Numbered from the stretch's first letter, positions 25,499 through 34,478 are shown. The stretch: DNA of 38,537 bases from an uncultured Pirellulaceae bacterium (GCA_937967505.1 CALCJM010000154.1:1-38537); one strand, 5' to 3'. Notes: generated from the letters alone by a model not told the origin. Translations and numbers: made by a program.

Positions 25499-26365
25499 CT
25501 ATTGGCGGGTTGGTCTGCTGACCGCGATGATCGCCATCATTCGCCACTGATCAAATTTCATATGGCGGAGGTGGACGACCTCAAATCCATTGGATTCGAA
25601 CAGGTCTTGGTAGTTGTGCGAAAATGACAGTTCATCCCCAAAAGGGATGGATGCATTTGTCTGCGCCCAGTCATGATCCTGCGCGACAGGCTCCACCGCA
25701 AAAAATGCCGTTTGCTCAAGGCGATCGGTCAGATGGCTTAACATCTGGTCCAACCGTGCACGACGGAAATATTCTAGGACACCGCCGTTGGAAACGAACA
25801 GTGTTTTGGCCTGCCCGTGCTCCAGCAGCCAATCAGCACCGTCAGCACAGGCAAAACTTACCCTCGGGTCAAAATCATTTGACGCCTGATTTCTGCTGAC
25901 CTGTTGAGCGTTAATTTCGATTCCAGTCGCCGATTTAACGTTCGGCAAGTGTTGTGTCAGATAGTTCAGGACCAGGCCGGAGCAGCATCCAAATTCGACG
26001 ATGTGATCGGGCCGGATTTCATTCCAAACGCGTTTTAACTGCTCGAAATCAATCTGTTGCTTGGCCAGAAAAACGTCCTCGAAGCGATGATCGCAGTTTT
26101 GTGAAAAAACCGCACCGCCGTCGCCGCTCCAGAACTCTGCGTGCAGTCTTTCGAAGAACTGCTGTTGGTTCAATGCAATTGCGCGGCGCTTGAGATAGGC
26201 CATGATTGCTTTGTCGCGGAAACTCTCGGGGTGGGAAACGGGCGCGTCGAACAGTCGGCGGGTACGTGAGGGCGATGCCAGGGCCACAAGGCTGCCCAGG
26301 CGCTGTTTCAGGTGCCGTTTGAAGCCAATGGTCTGTGCGGTCTCTATTGAAAGTGTGTTGCTCAT
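25499..26365 (-). CDS. Class I SAM-dependent methyltransferase
   Basis: A 288-residue protein. Motif I is VEFGCCSG (123-130), followed by TGIEINAQQ (147-155, acidic residue binding the ribose), and an aromatic-rich ADGADWLLEHG segment corresponding to motif II. The N-terminal 115 residues are helical and contain SFRDKAIMAYLKRRAIALN, probably a substrate-recognition cap. The methyl acceptor is unknown. Start: ATG at 26365 gives a natural length. The same frame is open upstream to 26641, with a possible ATG near 26453, but that extension is low-complexity and would run through the divergent promoter region. Divergent from the ABC exporter gene. Confidence 0.78.
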   Translation of the reverse strand: MSNTLSIETAQTIGFKRHLKQRLGSLVALASPSRTRRLFDAPVSHPESFRDKAIMAYLKRRAIALNQQQFFERLHAEFWSGDGGAVFSQNCDHRFEDVFLAKQQIDFEQLKRVWNEIRPDHIVEFGCCSGLVLNYLTQHLPNVKSATGIEINAQQVSRNQASNDFDPRVSFACADGADWLLEHGQAKTLFVSNGGVLEYFRRARLDQMLSHLTDRLEQTAFFAVEPVAQDHDWAQTNASIPFGDELSFSHNYQDLFESNGFEVVHLRHMKFDQWRMMAIIAVSRPTRQ

Positions 26366-26746
26366 GTTGGCCTGTTGAAATTGCAGAAAACAAATTGGAG
26401 ACTGGAGAAGGTTATTCAAAAAAGAGGGTGCGACGATGCTATTTGGCATCACAACGGTTGTGATTTGTCGCGATGGAGCATCACTTTCCCGCCCGGACGC
26501 ACTGTTTTCCCGAAAAACGGTCCGTTCTGGCGACCCTGCCCGCAATAGTGCAATCGGCACGCCAGTTTGCCACTGCGTTTCGAGTGTCTTGCCCGGGGGG
26601 GCCTGGCTTCGGTACTGGTGGCGTCCGTGGTTTTGTCGCATCGGGTTGCCAAATTCCTTAACCTTGAAAAAATAGCCGGACCTTCAGGTTCCATTACCCG
26701 CAGCAATTCAAGATCGCGCTCCGCCGTCAGCGGCGCGAGTCCGACT
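26366..26746. other. Divergent promoter region
   Basis: About 380 bases between the methyltransferase and ABC transporter genes. Open frames from both neighbours extend into it, but these extensions do not look like protein. No strong promoter or repeat was identified. Confidence 0.4.
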
Positions 26747-28768
26747 ATGTCCAGAAACCGGAATTCAAAAACACGATTTGCTGATTTCTTGGAGCGCTTC
26801 CAAAACGACAACAATGCAAATGCTGACAAAGACGCCGACGTGGGCTACGACTCCCGCAAGGATGACTTCAGCAATAGCGGGGCTGGCAAAGGGGCAAAAA
26901 AGAAGCCGCCCCGGGAAAAGGGCAAGCAACGGCGGTACCTAAAATTGTACATTGCCCGGCTGTGGCCGCATTGGCCGATGGTGTTGTTGTTGACCGGTAT
27001 TGCCGTCGCGATTGCCGTGCTGGAGATTCTACAGCCGTTGTTCGGCCGGTATATCATCGATCAGATTCTGTTGAACACGGAAGCCTCCCAATCGCAAAAG
27101 CTGACGTCATTGAATTTCACCGGCACGATGTTTTTGTTGTTGGTCGCATCGATCCACTGTTTGGGAATGACGCGCAGCTGGTTCACGCGGTTGCTGAACC
27201 AGCGTGTGATCCTGACGTTGCGTCGCGCGCTGTTCGAGCGACTGTTGAAACTTTCGCTGGACCAGCTGGCGGACATGAAGGTTGGCGGAATCATCTCGCG
27301 CATCACCGATGACATCAATAAAACGATGGGGCTGTTGCAGATGGCGGTCATTTCGCCCGGCGTGGCTCTGCTGCGGCTGCTGATGGCGATGGGGATCCTG
27401 ATCGCCATCAACTGGAAACTGGCCGTCGCGGCGTTGGGGATTCTGCCGCCGATTATGGCGCTGTCGATGATTGCGATTCGTCGCATCCGACCAATCTACC
27501 GCGCCATACGCAAAGACGTATCACTGGTGGACGGGCGCGTGGGGGAAGCGTTCTCCGGGATTCGGGATGTGCGCGCTTTTAGTGGCGAACAGCAAGAATC
27601 CGGCGAATTCGCCCGCGCGCATCACACCATCATCCGCATGAGATTGTACGCCGCTAAGCGCGAAATAATTCTTTGGACGATCTGGGGAATGCTGATGGGG
27701 CTGATCGGCGTCGTGATCACGTGGTTTGGTGGCTACTGGTTCTTGCAGGGACAGGCGACCATCGGCGACATCACCGCGTTTCAGTTTTATACGCTGATGC
27801 TGTTGGGACCGGTCTGGCAGATCGTGGAATCCATGACTGAACTGCAGCGCTCGCTGGCGTCCATGGAGCGCGTCTTTGATGTGCTGGAAAGTCCGATCGA
27901 CAAACCCGATCGGCCCCACGCAATTGAGGCGGAAAATCTGGTGGAGGAGGTTCGACTTGAAGGTGTCCGGTTTACCTATGGCAGCGGTAAGGCAAAAGAC
28001 GACGCTGACCAAGAAAGCAACGCACTCCATGCGGAGAAAAAGGGAAACCGCAACGAAAAAGGTGGGGAAGTGATTAAAGGCGTTGACCTAGTTGTGCCGG
28101 CCGGCAACATCGTGGCGTTGGTTGGAAAAAGCGGTGCCGGCAAGACGACCATTACCGATCTGGTGGCTCGTTTTTATGACCCTACTGCAGGTCGTATCCT
28201 GCTGAATGGGCGCGACTTGCGCGACTATAAATTGAATTCGTTTCGGAAATTATTGGCCGTTGTACAGCAGGAGGTATTCCTGTTTGACGGGACCGTGTTG
28301 GAAAATGTGGCCTATGGGAACCCAAAATCGACCTTTGAGCAGGTTGTTGCTGCGGCGAAACAGGCCAACGCCCACGAGTTCATCGTTGATCTTCCCGGTG
28401 GTTATTATGCGTTGATCGGAGAACGCGGTGTCAAGCTATCCGGCGGACAGCGTCAGCGTCTTTCCATTGCACGCGCGCTGTTGGCAGATCCAAAGATTTT
28501 AATCCTTGACGAAGCGACCAGCAACCTCGACACCGAAAGCGAACAACTGATCCAGGCGGCGATGCAGGAACTGATCCGCGACCGGACAACTTTCATTATC
28601 GCCCATCGGCTCTCGACCATCAAATATGCCGATCAAATTGTGGTCATCGACGATGGTTTGGTTGCCGAAACCGGCACCCACGACCAACTGATGGCACTCG
28701 ATGGACTCTACGGGGAAATGGTAAAACGCCAGCAGCAAACCGTCGGCGATGATCTTGGTGTGAGGTGA
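26747..28768 (+). CDS. ABC exporter, fused membrane and ATPase domains
   Basis: A 673-residue half-transporter of the ABCB/MsbA type. Residues 1-65 are a hydrophilic, lysine-rich extension. Six transmembrane helices lie at about 70-350. The ATPase follows with Walker A GKSGAGKTT (460-467), Q-loop VVQQEVF, signature LSGGQRQR (564-571), Walker B ILILDEATS (D588, E589) and the H-loop IAHRLST. The family works as a homo- or heterodimer exporting lipids, peptides or drugs; the substrate cannot be read from sequence. An acidic and basic insertion of about 28 residues (roughly 412-440) sits between the A-loop tyrosine (FTYGSG) and the next strand. The ATG at 26747 is chosen because the longer frame begins with a low-complexity stretch. 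The neighbouring genes are unrelated in function. Confidence 0.92.
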   Translation: MSRNRNSKTRFADFLERFQNDNNANADKDADVGYDSRKDDFSNSGAGKGAKKKPPREKGKQRRYLKLYIARLWPHWPMVLLLTGIAVAIAVLEILQPLFGRYIIDQILLNTEASQSQKLTSLNFTGTMFLLLVASIHCLGMTRSWFTRLLNQRVILTLRRALFERLLKLSLDQLADMKVGGIISRITDDINKTMGLLQMAVISPGVALLRLLMAMGILIAINWKLAVAALGILPPIMALSMIAIRRIRPIYRAIRKDVSLVDGRVGEAFSGIRDVRAFSGEQQESGEFARAHHTIIRMRLYAAKREIILWTIWGMLMGLIGVVITWFGGYWFLQGQATIGDITAFQFYTLMLLGPVWQIVESMTELQRSLASMERVFDVLESPIDKPDRPHAIEAENLVEEVRLEGVRFTYGSGKAKDDADQESNALHAEKKGNRNEKGGEVIKGVDLVVPAGNIVALVGKSGAGKTTITDLVARFYDPTAGRILLNGRDLRDYKLNSFRKLLAVVQQEVFLFDGTVLENVAYGNPKSTFEQVVAAAKQANAHEFIVDLPGGYYALIGERGVKLSGGQRQRLSIARALLADPKILILDEATSNLDTESEQLIQAAMQELIRDRTTFIIAHRLSTIKYADQIVVIDDGLVAETGTHDQLMALDGLYGEMVKRQQQTVGDDLGVR

Positions 28769-28954
28769 CGTTGCATTGTCAGCAGACAGACCGGCAGGAC
28801 CGTAGGTGTGAGGGGGGCCTAGGGGGGAGTACGACCCGGTTATGCCTACCGTCGCCGGTGCTCGGGAAGTCAACCGCGTCGGACTACTGGAGTTTATTGC
28901 CGTTTTGGGACAAGATAGCATGCTGACTGTTCTGACCTTGGTTCTACGACACTC

Positions 28955-29488
28955 ATGAAAATTCACGCAACAACAATTTTGACCGTCCAGAAAGACGATT
29001 CGGTCGCCATGGGCGGCGATGGACAAGTGACCCTTGGTACCGCCGTCATGAAGGCGGATGCCATGAAGATTCGCAAGCTGATGGGAGGAAAAATCCTTGT
29101 CGGTTTCGCCGGCAGCAGCGCAGACGCTTTTGCCTTAATGGAACGATTTGAGGCGCAACTGAAAGATTCCCCCAAGAATATTGTTCGCGCTGCCACCGAA
29201 CTGGCCAAACAGTGGCGGATGGACAAGGCGTTGCGACAACTGGAAGCGTTGCTGACGGTTACCGACGGAACTCATGCGTTGCTGGTCAGTGGGACTGGAG
29301 ACGTGATTCAGCCTACCGATGGTATTATCGGAATTGGCTCCGGTGGAAATTACGCGATCGCAGCGGCCCGCGCGCTGGTTCAAAACAGCGATTTATCCGC
29401 CGGAGAAATCGTCAGGAAATCACTGACGATCGCCGGTGAGATCGATATCTACACCAATACCAACATTGTCGTCGAAACGCTTGGCTAA
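28955..29488 (+). CDS. hslV: HslV, proteolytic subunit of HslUV
   Basis: A 177-residue threonine protease forming the dodecameric core of the HslUV (ClpYQ) complex, which degrades misfolded and regulatory proteins in the cytoplasm. The N-terminus is MKIHATTIL: the catalytic threonine is probably T6, exposed after removal of five residues, in contrast to Escherichia coli where it follows the initiator Met. GDGQVTLG, the lysine region [19 protein letters not shown] and IGSGGNYA are all conserved. Length normal. hslU follows 112 bases downstream on the same strand, in the classic order. Confidence 0.97.
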   Translation: MKIHATTILTVQKDDSVAMGGDGQVTLGTAVMKADAMKIRKLMGGKILVGFAGSSADAFALMERFEAQLKDSPKNIVRAATELAKQWRMDKALRQLEALLTVTDGTHALLVSGTGDVIQPTDGIIGIGSGGNYAIAAARALVQNSDLSAGEIVRKSLTIAGEIDIYTNTNIVVETLG

Positions 29489-29507
29489 AAACGCCTTGCG
29501 AGAAACG

Positions 29508-29538
29508 TCTGGTTGATATCCACATCTGGTTGATATCC
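29508..29538 (+). repeat. 17-bp tandem duplication between hslV and hslU
   Basis: TCTGGTTGATATCC occurs at 29508-29521 and again at 29525-29538, with a period of 17. It lies in the 112-base spacer between hslV and hslU. It is probably a simple duplication; a role in translation coupling is possible but not shown. Confidence 0.8.
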
Positions 29539-29600
29539 GCAGCCAACGCAATCGCACTGATCTGACACCAACACCGTTTTCCCAAAAATCGCAGACACTG

Positions 29601-31043
29601 ATGACCGAAAACAACCTTCAGAGCGACCCGGTCGCCAACCCGTTAAAGCCTTCCGAAATCGTTTTGGAACTGGACCGTTACATTGTTGGGCAATCCGATG
29701 CGAAACGGGCCGTTGCCATTGCCATACGTAACCGCTGGCGGCGGCAGCAACTGCCACGCGAAATGCAGGCTGAAGTCACACCGAAAAACATAATGATGAT
29801 CGGTTCGACCGGCGTTGGTAAAACCGAAATCGCGCGCCGCCTGGCAAAACTGACCAACGCGCCGTTCATCAAAGTCGAGGCCACCAAATACACTGAGGTC
29901 GGGTACTACGGACGCGATGTGGAATCCATGGTGCGTGAGCTGTTGGATAACTCGATTGCACTGGTGCGCGATGTCGAAAGAGAGCACGTGCGGTCGCTGG
30001 CCGAAACAAAAACGGTAGAAAAGATCCTTGATCTGCTTTGCCCACCCCCGATATCGCCGTCGCAATCGCAGACTGTGCTGGATGATGGGGAAGGCCCGGA
30101 AGACGGCGAAGATATGGTTGTGGGAACGACGGGAGACGATTCCCAAGACGCCGACGCTCCTCAACAGTCGTGGAAACGAACACGGGACAAAATGAAGGTC
30201 ATGCTGGCGGACGGAAAGCTGGAATCGCGTACCGTTGAGGTGACGGTCGAACATAAATCGGCACCGATCATGATGGGGGGAATGAATATCGAGCAAATGG
30301 ATGTCGATTTCCAAGGGATGCTGGAGAAAATCATGCCTGCCAACCGAACCCGGCGTGAGGTGTCCGTCTCCGAAGCGCGGAAGATCATTTTTGAACAGCA
30401 GTGCGATGCGATGTTGGACGAGGAAAAAATTAACGCGCGGGCGATCGATATTGCCCAGAACTACGGCATCATTTTCCTTGACGAAATCGACAAAGTGGTC
30501 GCCTCAGAAGGGAAATCGGGGGATGTTTCGCGGCAGGGTGTCCAGCGCGACCTGTTGCCAATTGTCGAAGGGACGACGGTGCAAACCAAGCATGGTTATA
30601 TCAAAACTGATCATATTTTGTTTGTTGCCGCCGGTGCGTTTCACCGCAACCAACCCAGCGACCTGATGCCGGAGCTACAGGGAAGGTTTCCCATTCGCGT
30701 GGAACTGAACGATCTGACCAAGGAGGATTTTGTCAGAATTCTGACCGAGCCCAAAAATAGCCTTACACGACAGTATACGGAACTGTTGGCGACTGAGGGC
30801 GTGGCGTTGGGGTTCACGGACGATGCAATTGAAGAGCTTGCCACCGTGGCCTGCAAGGTGAACGAGGAAACGATGAACATCGGTGCCAGACGGTTGTACA
30901 CCATTCTGGAACGGTTGTTGGAGGATCTTAGTTTCGAGGCACCGGATATGAAAGTGGGTAACGTCAGCATCACTGCGGCCTACGTGCAACAGCGTTTGGG
31001 CAACATCGCCAGCGATGAAGATCTTAGCCGTTACATACTCTAA
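29601..31043 (+). CDS. hslU: HslU, ATPase subunit of HslUV
   Basis: A 480-residue AAA+ unfoldase that feeds proteins to HslV. Walker A is GSTGVGKTE (68-76), Walker B IIFLDEID (about 291-298). The pore-loop motif reads GYYG (101-104, TEVGYYGRDVESM), where the family standard is GYVG. The intermediate (I) domain is long and rich in acidic residues (about 110-245), explaining the extra length over the usual 443-460. The C-terminus ends in LSRYIL, consistent with the tail that docks into HslV. It is the second gene of the hslVU pair. Confidence 0.97.
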   Translation: MTENNLQSDPVANPLKPSEIVLELDRYIVGQSDAKRAVAIAIRNRWRRQQLPREMQAEVTPKNIMMIGSTGVGKTEIARRLAKLTNAPFIKVEATKYTEVGYYGRDVESMVRELLDNSIALVRDVEREHVRSLAETKTVEKILDLLCPPPISPSQSQTVLDDGEGPEDGEDMVVGTTGDDSQDADAPQQSWKRTRDKMKVMLADGKLESRTVEVTVEHKSAPIMMGGMNIEQMDVDFQGMLEKIMPANRTRREVSVSEARKIIFEQQCDAMLDEEKINARAIDIAQNYGIIFLDEIDKVVASEGKSGDVSRQGVQRDLLPIVEGTTVQTKHGYIKTDHILFVAAGAFHRNQPSDLMPELQGRFPIRVELNDLTKEDFVRILTEPKNSLTRQYTELLATEGVALGFTDDAIEELATVACKVNEETMNIGARRLYTILERLLEDLSFEAPDMKVGNVSITAAYVQQRLGNIASDEDLSRYIL

Positions 31044-31205
31044 GTGCACAAGCGCCTTCTCGCTGTAGCTTAGGGTATCGAGCTTAACGAACGCTTGTTT
31101 GACTGTATCGAGTGTTATTATTCATGGGATGAAGCGTCTTGTTTTGTGATTGAGTTTGGGAGATTTGGTTTTTTTAAAAAAATATCAAAGCGATAGAGAA
31201 AAAGG

Positions 31206-31234
31206 TTGACAATTCTTCGGATTGTTAATCAAAT
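31206..31234 (+). promoter_or_regulatory. Possible promoter of the GH16-like gene
   Basis: A perfect -35 TTGACA (31206-31211) is followed after 17 bases by TCAAAT (31229-31234, four of six). The leader would be about 90 bases to the ATG at 31333. The region is AT-rich, with a 14-base palindrome of seven T and seven A at 31169-31182. Confidence 0.4.
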
Positions 31235-31332
31235 CACAATTGTGTGAATGCACCAACCGTGATGGGTTGCTAATTAAATGCCAAGGCTGCTTTACGCAGT
31301 TGGCACTATTTTCTATTTCTAAAGGAGTTTTG

Positions 31333-32178
31333 ATGTTTTTTCAAAAGATATCCCGTCCGCTCTCAGTCGGACTGCTAATGATGGCTTGCGTGACTTGCGG
31401 GCTTGTGGAGGAGTCGGAAGCTCAGTTACCACCAGCATGGCTCAGGAACCAGTACGAGGCGAAGAGGAATTTCGCTATTTCCGACGACTTTAACTCTCTC
31501 AACAAAAGCAAGTGGGTAACGCGCAGGAGCAAACCGGGTTTCAATATTAAGGGGTACAACAATCAAATCCAGGGTACCGGCAACAAGTACCTTAGCCTGT
31601 TGGCCAAGAGCGTCCCGGATCAGGCTGGAGTATCAGCTTTGAATCAGCATGGATACGGTTTTACTGTTTGCCGTTGGCGAATCCGGGGGATTGGCACCAC
31701 AGTATCCCACAAAGGGCACCCTGCAATTTGGGCTTGGGCGAACAACCTGGGGCAGGTCAACAGGCAGATCAGCTCTCCGTCAGGTCGAGCCTCCGAGATC
31801 GACTGGATGGAGTACAGCAACGGGGCAAAAAGCTATCATGCTCGAATCATCCCTGGTACGACGAAAGCCGGAGCGATCCTTCCCCAAAGCGTCTTCATGT
31901 TTACGGGCAGGAAAAATATTGGAGGCTGGAAAACTCAGGGATTTGAACACACTCCGAACAGGGTTCTGGTCTGGGAACTTCAGAATGGACAGTGGAAAAA
32001 GGTCGGAAAGCAGGCGACCTACACTGGTGCGACAAGTAACGCGAAAAAGACGATTAATCGTGCATATCGTGCCCGTCACTACTTTATTCTCTCGAATGTT
32101 TGGTTTAATAATCCAAAGTTCAAGGGGAATGCAACGCGCCTAGATATCGATTTCTTGCACCATTACAGACGCAAGTAA
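31333..32178 (+). CDS. Exported GH16-like glycoside hydrolase
   Basis: A 281-residue protein with a signal peptide (MFFQKISRPLSVGLLMMACV, cleavage near ESEAQ). The body resembles a GH16 beta-jelly roll, with SEIDWMEYSNG containing the catalytic ExDxxE pattern: E155, D157, E160, where E155 would be nucleophile and E160 acid/base. FAISDDFNSLNKSKWV near the start is typical of the family. Family members cleave beta-glucans, agar or carrageenan; the substrate here is unknown. AAAGGAG lies five bases before the ATG, a strong site that decides against the longer frame from 31222. Base composition is AT-richer than the flanking housekeeping genes. Confidence 0.85.
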   Translation: MFFQKISRPLSVGLLMMACVTCGLVEESEAQLPPAWLRNQYEAKRNFAISDDFNSLNKSKWVTRRSKPGFNIKGYNNQIQGTGNKYLSLLAKSVPDQAGVSALNQHGYGFTVCRWRIRGIGTTVSHKGHPAIWAWANNLGQVNRQISSPSGRASEIDWMEYSNGAKSYHARIIPGTTKAGAILPQSVFMFTGRKNIGGWKTQGFEHTPNRVLVWELQNGQWKKVGKQATYTGATSNAKKTINRAYRARHYFILSNVWFNNPKFKGNATRLDIDFLHHYRRK

Positions 32179-32325
32179 CAGTGCGGAAATGCCATTTTGT
32201 TCTCCCTCACGTCACTGGCGGTTGCTGGTGGCGTGATTCATTTGTCCTCCAATGCCTCGTCTGCCTTAATTGCCCCAGCCAGCTTCGTTGCCGTCAATTA
32301 ATTTCACTTATTTATATTATTCAAT

Positions 32326-33255
32326 ATGTTAAACCGATCTATTTTTTTTCTGCTGATAACTCTCGTTATTTTTTCGTTGGGCGTGCGACCTGCTGTTTCT
32401 CAAACCGCTCCAGTCGATTCCACCGCAGATGGCAGTATGCAGAAAGATGCCGAGAAGGATGCGGCGCACGTGGCTGCCGATGGTTTTGAAAATGATCTTC
32501 AGCGTTTCAGCTATGCGACGGGGTACCGACTGGTTGAAGAATTGCAAGGAGAGGGGTCGTTGGAGGAAGTTGATTTGAAGTTGACGCAAGACGCTTTTGC
32601 TGCTGCTTTCGAAGGCAAAGCGTGTCGCTTGGATGCAGAGCAGATAGATTCCATCTTTTCAAAGTTAATGAACAGAATTCAGGCCAACCGAAAGAAAAAA
32701 AATCAAGAGGAGTATGATCGTAACCTGAAGAAGGAAGCCGCCTATTTGAAAGCGAACAAAAAACGAAAAGGTGTTCAGGAGACGCCTTCCGGACTTCAGT
32801 ACGAGATACTGGTGGCCGGGACAGGACGCAAAGCGACGGGTAACAATTGGAGTTGTCGTATCCGATACCGGGGAACGCTGATTGGCGGGGAAGAATTTGA
32901 GCGCACGGTTTCTGATGAACCTGACGAGATCCACGTCAGTGATCTCACTGACGGGTTGGCCGAAGGCATTGCGTTGATCTCCGAGGGGGGGAAAATACGT
33001 TTGCATGTTCCTTCAAAATTGGCGTTCGGCAGTTTTCCCGATGTGCCTGGCGGCCCTGGAGCAACCCTGATCTACACAATTGAGCTGGTGAAGGTCGATG
33101 ATGGCCCCACTCCCGAAGAAAGGATTGAACGTATCCGCGACCGCCTAAAAGAAGAGATCAGCAATATACGTTCACAAGCGCAAGAGGCGATAGACCATTG
33201 TCAGAATGAAATAGACGCGCGCGAAACCAGTCAAGACAAACCGGCGGAAAATTAA
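32326..33255 (+). CDS. FKBP-type peptidyl-prolyl isomerase, Mip-like
   Basis: A 309-residue exported protein. The signal peptide is MLNRSIFFLLITLVIFSLGV (cleavage near AVSQ). Residues about 55-150 match the FKBP N-terminal dimerisation helix region (RFSYATGYRLVEEL, then a lysine-rich helix). The FKBP domain runs from about GLQYEILVAGTG to TLIYTIELVKV (155-265), with the typical EGIALISEGGKIRLHVPSKL and LAFG segments. A coiled C-terminal helix follows. It folds or stabilises envelope proteins by proline isomerisation. It is AT-rich upstream (TTTATATTATT) with no clear ribosome site. It follows the GH16-like gene by 147 bases and may share transcription. Confidence 0.9.
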   Translation: MLNRSIFFLLITLVIFSLGVRPAVSQTAPVDSTADGSMQKDAEKDAAHVAADGFENDLQRFSYATGYRLVEELQGEGSLEEVDLKLTQDAFAAAFEGKACRLDAEQIDSIFSKLMNRIQANRKKKNQEEYDRNLKKEAAYLKANKKRKGVQETPSGLQYEILVAGTGRKATGNNWSCRIRYRGTLIGGEEFERTVSDEPDEIHVSDLTDGLAEGIALISEGGKIRLHVPSKLAFGSFPDVPGGPGATLIYTIELVKVDDGPTPEERIERIRDRLKEEISNIRSQAQEAIDHCQNEIDARETSQDKPAEN

Positions 33256-33373
33256 CACGCTCGTAGTTCACGGTATCGTCCACCAGTTTCTGCAACGCTT
33301 CGGTTGCGCATTCAAAAAAAGACTAAAACCGGAGGCTTGGGATTCGACCTCGATCATTGTGCTCGCTGGTACT

Positions 33374-34285
33374 CTATTCAACATCGTTGGCGCTGATGGC
33401 GGTAATGACGATGCCCAATTTGTTGGCGGTCGCGATCGTTGTTTCTTGATCCAGCACGATCGTTTTGTTGGCCTCGATCGCAATCACTTTTCCACCGGCC
33501 GCGTGCAATGTCCTCACGGTGCCTTCGCCGATGGTGGGCACGTCGAACCGCATGTCCTGATCCGGTTTGGCGACCTTTACTAAGGTCATACCGCCACTTT
33601 TGCACAACGTACCTGACCTCGCGATGCACGCGTCGGTGCCTTCGATCGCTTCGACTGCGATCACCGCTTGGTCCTTTACGATAACGCTTTGCCCAATATC
33701 CAGCCGCCCTATTTCCCTAGCCGCTGTCCAGCCAAAACGGATATCTTTCCATTGGTTGTCGGTTGGTTGACGTTTGGTAAGCGTTCCCTGTTTCACCAGC
33801 AGCTCCGGAGCATAATCGGTGGCGGGCAGGAATTCGATCCCGCCGGCAGCATAAATTTCTGTCACGGTCAGCAACAAAGTATCGTCTTTGCGATCAACCG
33901 ATTTAGTCAAAAATACAGGATAAAAGTGTCGCCAGAAAGTGAGGTCCGGGAAATGCCGGATCAGACTGAATCGTTCAAAAATCTTGGTTTTGAATACTTT
34001 GCCGGCCATCGTTGCCTGTCGGACACCGGCAGATTTCAGATAGCGAATCTGGGCTCCCATGCGTCCCATTCCGAATTCACGATAGTCATCACAGATTTCG
34101 GCCAGTGTTGGGTCCGCATGGTCACGAATCGCCATGCAGTACACTAGGTAGCCGTCGGCTTTCAAAGTTTGGGCCACACGCACCGGGAATTTCCCCCAGC
34201 CCGCGATCAGGCCAATCCGCCGATCCGCATTTTCATTACGATGACCAAGTTCAGTTGGTGGTGAGTGGACTTTGATTGTGGACAT
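33374..34285 (-). CDS. lpxI: UDP-2,3-diacylglucosamine diphosphatase LpxI
   Basis: About 303 residues from the chosen start. The protein matches the LpxI (DUF1009) family, which cleaves UDP-2,3-diacylglucosamine to lipid X in lipid A synthesis, the alternative to LpxH. The N-terminal domain begins RIGLIAGWGKFPVRVAQ; the characteristic C-terminal domain contains DIGQSVIVKDQAVIAVEAIE and GTDACIARSG. These residues are typical of the active site region. The start is ambiguous: ATG at 34285 gives a natural N-terminus; ATG at 34324 or GTG at 34351 would add 13 or 22 residues, none with a clear ribosome site. With the SIS-CBS gene it indicates lipopolysaccharide synthesis. Convergent with the FKBP gene. 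Confidence 0.93.
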   Translation of the reverse strand: MSTIKVHSPPTELGHRNENADRRIGLIAGWGKFPVRVAQTLKADGYLVYCMAIRDHADPTLAEICDDYREFGMGRMGAQIRYLKSAGVRQATMAGKVFKTKIFERFSLIRHFPDLTFWRHFYPVFLTKSVDRKDDTLLLTVTEIYAAGGIEFLPATDYAPELLVKQGTLTKRQPTDNQWKDIRFGWTAAREIGRLDIGQSVIVKDQAVIAVEAIEGTDACIARSGTLCKSGGMTLVKVAKPDQDMRFDVPTIGEGTVRTLHAAGGKVIAIEANKTIVLDQETTIATANKLGIVITAISANDVE

Positions 34286-34378
34286 GGGGTGTGGGGGGCG
34301 AATATTTGCCGGTACTGGTGTCATCGTAGCGAATTCGCCAGTTTGCGTCACGACTGATTTTATTTTTACAGCGTAACT

Positions 34379-34478
34379 ACGTGGCTACCGTCGCCAGACG
34401 GTGGAAAACGGAGGGGAGATGGTTGGGTGGTGGGGAGACTGCACCAACGCTTCCACGCTCTGGCGAGCGTAGCCACGT
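34379..34478. repeat. Single copy of the hairpin-ended repeat
   Basis: A 100-base element with ends ACGTGGCTACCGTCGCCAGA and, at 34453-34478, CCACGCTCTGGCGAGCGTAG plus CCACGT. The ends are inverted relative to each other and each forms a small hairpin. The middle (GGGGAGATGGTTGGGTGG) matches the units at 23638-23894. It lies in the gap between the lpxI and S1C protease genes. Confidence 0.9.

Noticed and set aside
26366..26641. N-terminal extension of the methyltransferase
   Set aside because: The frame stays open, but the translation is low-complexity and overlaps the divergent promoter region. The ATG at 26365 gives a natural length.
33256..33373. Terminator between the FKBP and lpxI genes
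   Set aside because: A run of A/T is present, but the only stem (GCAAC/GTTGC) is five pairs and badly placed relative to the T-run.
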